Part shown: in pieces, positions 6,134 through 6,175 of the stretch
Numbering within the stretch: the stretch's first letter is position 1
Layout: every line of letters begins with the position of its first letter
Source: Desulfocapsa sp.
GTDB taxonomy: Bacteria > Desulfobacterota > Desulfobulbia > Desulfobulbales > Desulfocapsaceae
NCBI GenBank assembly: GCA_029934815.1
Contig: JAOZLM010000140.1
Coordinates: forward strand, 1-6,175
DNA length: 6,175 bases
Direction: 5' to 3'
Notes under the pieces: model-generated
Told to the model about the DNA's origin: nothing
Seen by the model: the letters and a program-made list of their open reading frames with translations, nothing else
The model's database searches: none
Position numbers and translations under genes: made by a program

Positions 6134-6175
6134 CCATCCCCATTCCTTGAAGTATCCCTTCCTGTCAGAAAATCA

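Overview
The window is an ordinary-looking bacterial chromosomal segment with tightly packed genes and AT-leaning intergenic DNA. The organism is probably a Gram-negative member of the Desulfobacterota (former Deltaproteobacteria). This is an inference from two things: the Cys-rich 'CWE...CxAY...CW...GTxC' motif of the last gene, which is common in that group, and the mixture of trpB, fliW, upp and a UraA-type permease. No mobile element, CRISPR array, tRNA or rRNA was seen.

Layout. Positions 1-536 (minus) hold the N-terminal 178 codons of tryptophan synthase beta subunit, trpB, running off the left edge. A short AT-rich intergenic region (537-632) contains a hairpin with a T-tract. The next gene is fliW (633-1055, plus), the flagellar assembly factor that antagonises CsrA. 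Its last 14 bases overlap tail-to-tail with a four-gene minus-strand cluster, in transcription order upp (uracil phosphoribosyltransferase), uraA-like permease, rsmI (16S rRNA C1402 2'-O-methyltransferase), and a 547-residue protein. The gaps are 17 nt, 9 nt and a 4-nt ATGA overlap, so the four genes are probably one operon. A 265-nt divergent region (5447-5711) separates upp from a GTG-started gene (5712-6086, plus) for a small XRE-type helix-turn-helix protein with a ten-cysteine C-terminal part. A 17-bp hairpin follows that gene.

How the genes fit together. Upp and the permease form a classic uracil uptake and salvage pair: the permease imports the base and Upp traps it as UMP using PRPP. 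RsmI is a housekeeping ribosome-modification enzyme and probably shares only the transcript. The last operon gene is the least understood. Its C-terminal ~320 residues follow the layout of the galactose-1-phosphate uridylyltransferase / nucleotide phosphorylase branch of the HIT superfamily, with an altered active-site motif, and its first ~220 residues are not recognised. FliW and TrpB are unrelated neighbours transcribed away from each other.

The points most worth following up are the GalT-like protein with its unknown N-terminal region, the XRE-plus-cysteine-cluster protein, the non-canonical binding-site residues of the permease, and the trpB-fliW hairpin. No clearly new multi-gene system is evident.
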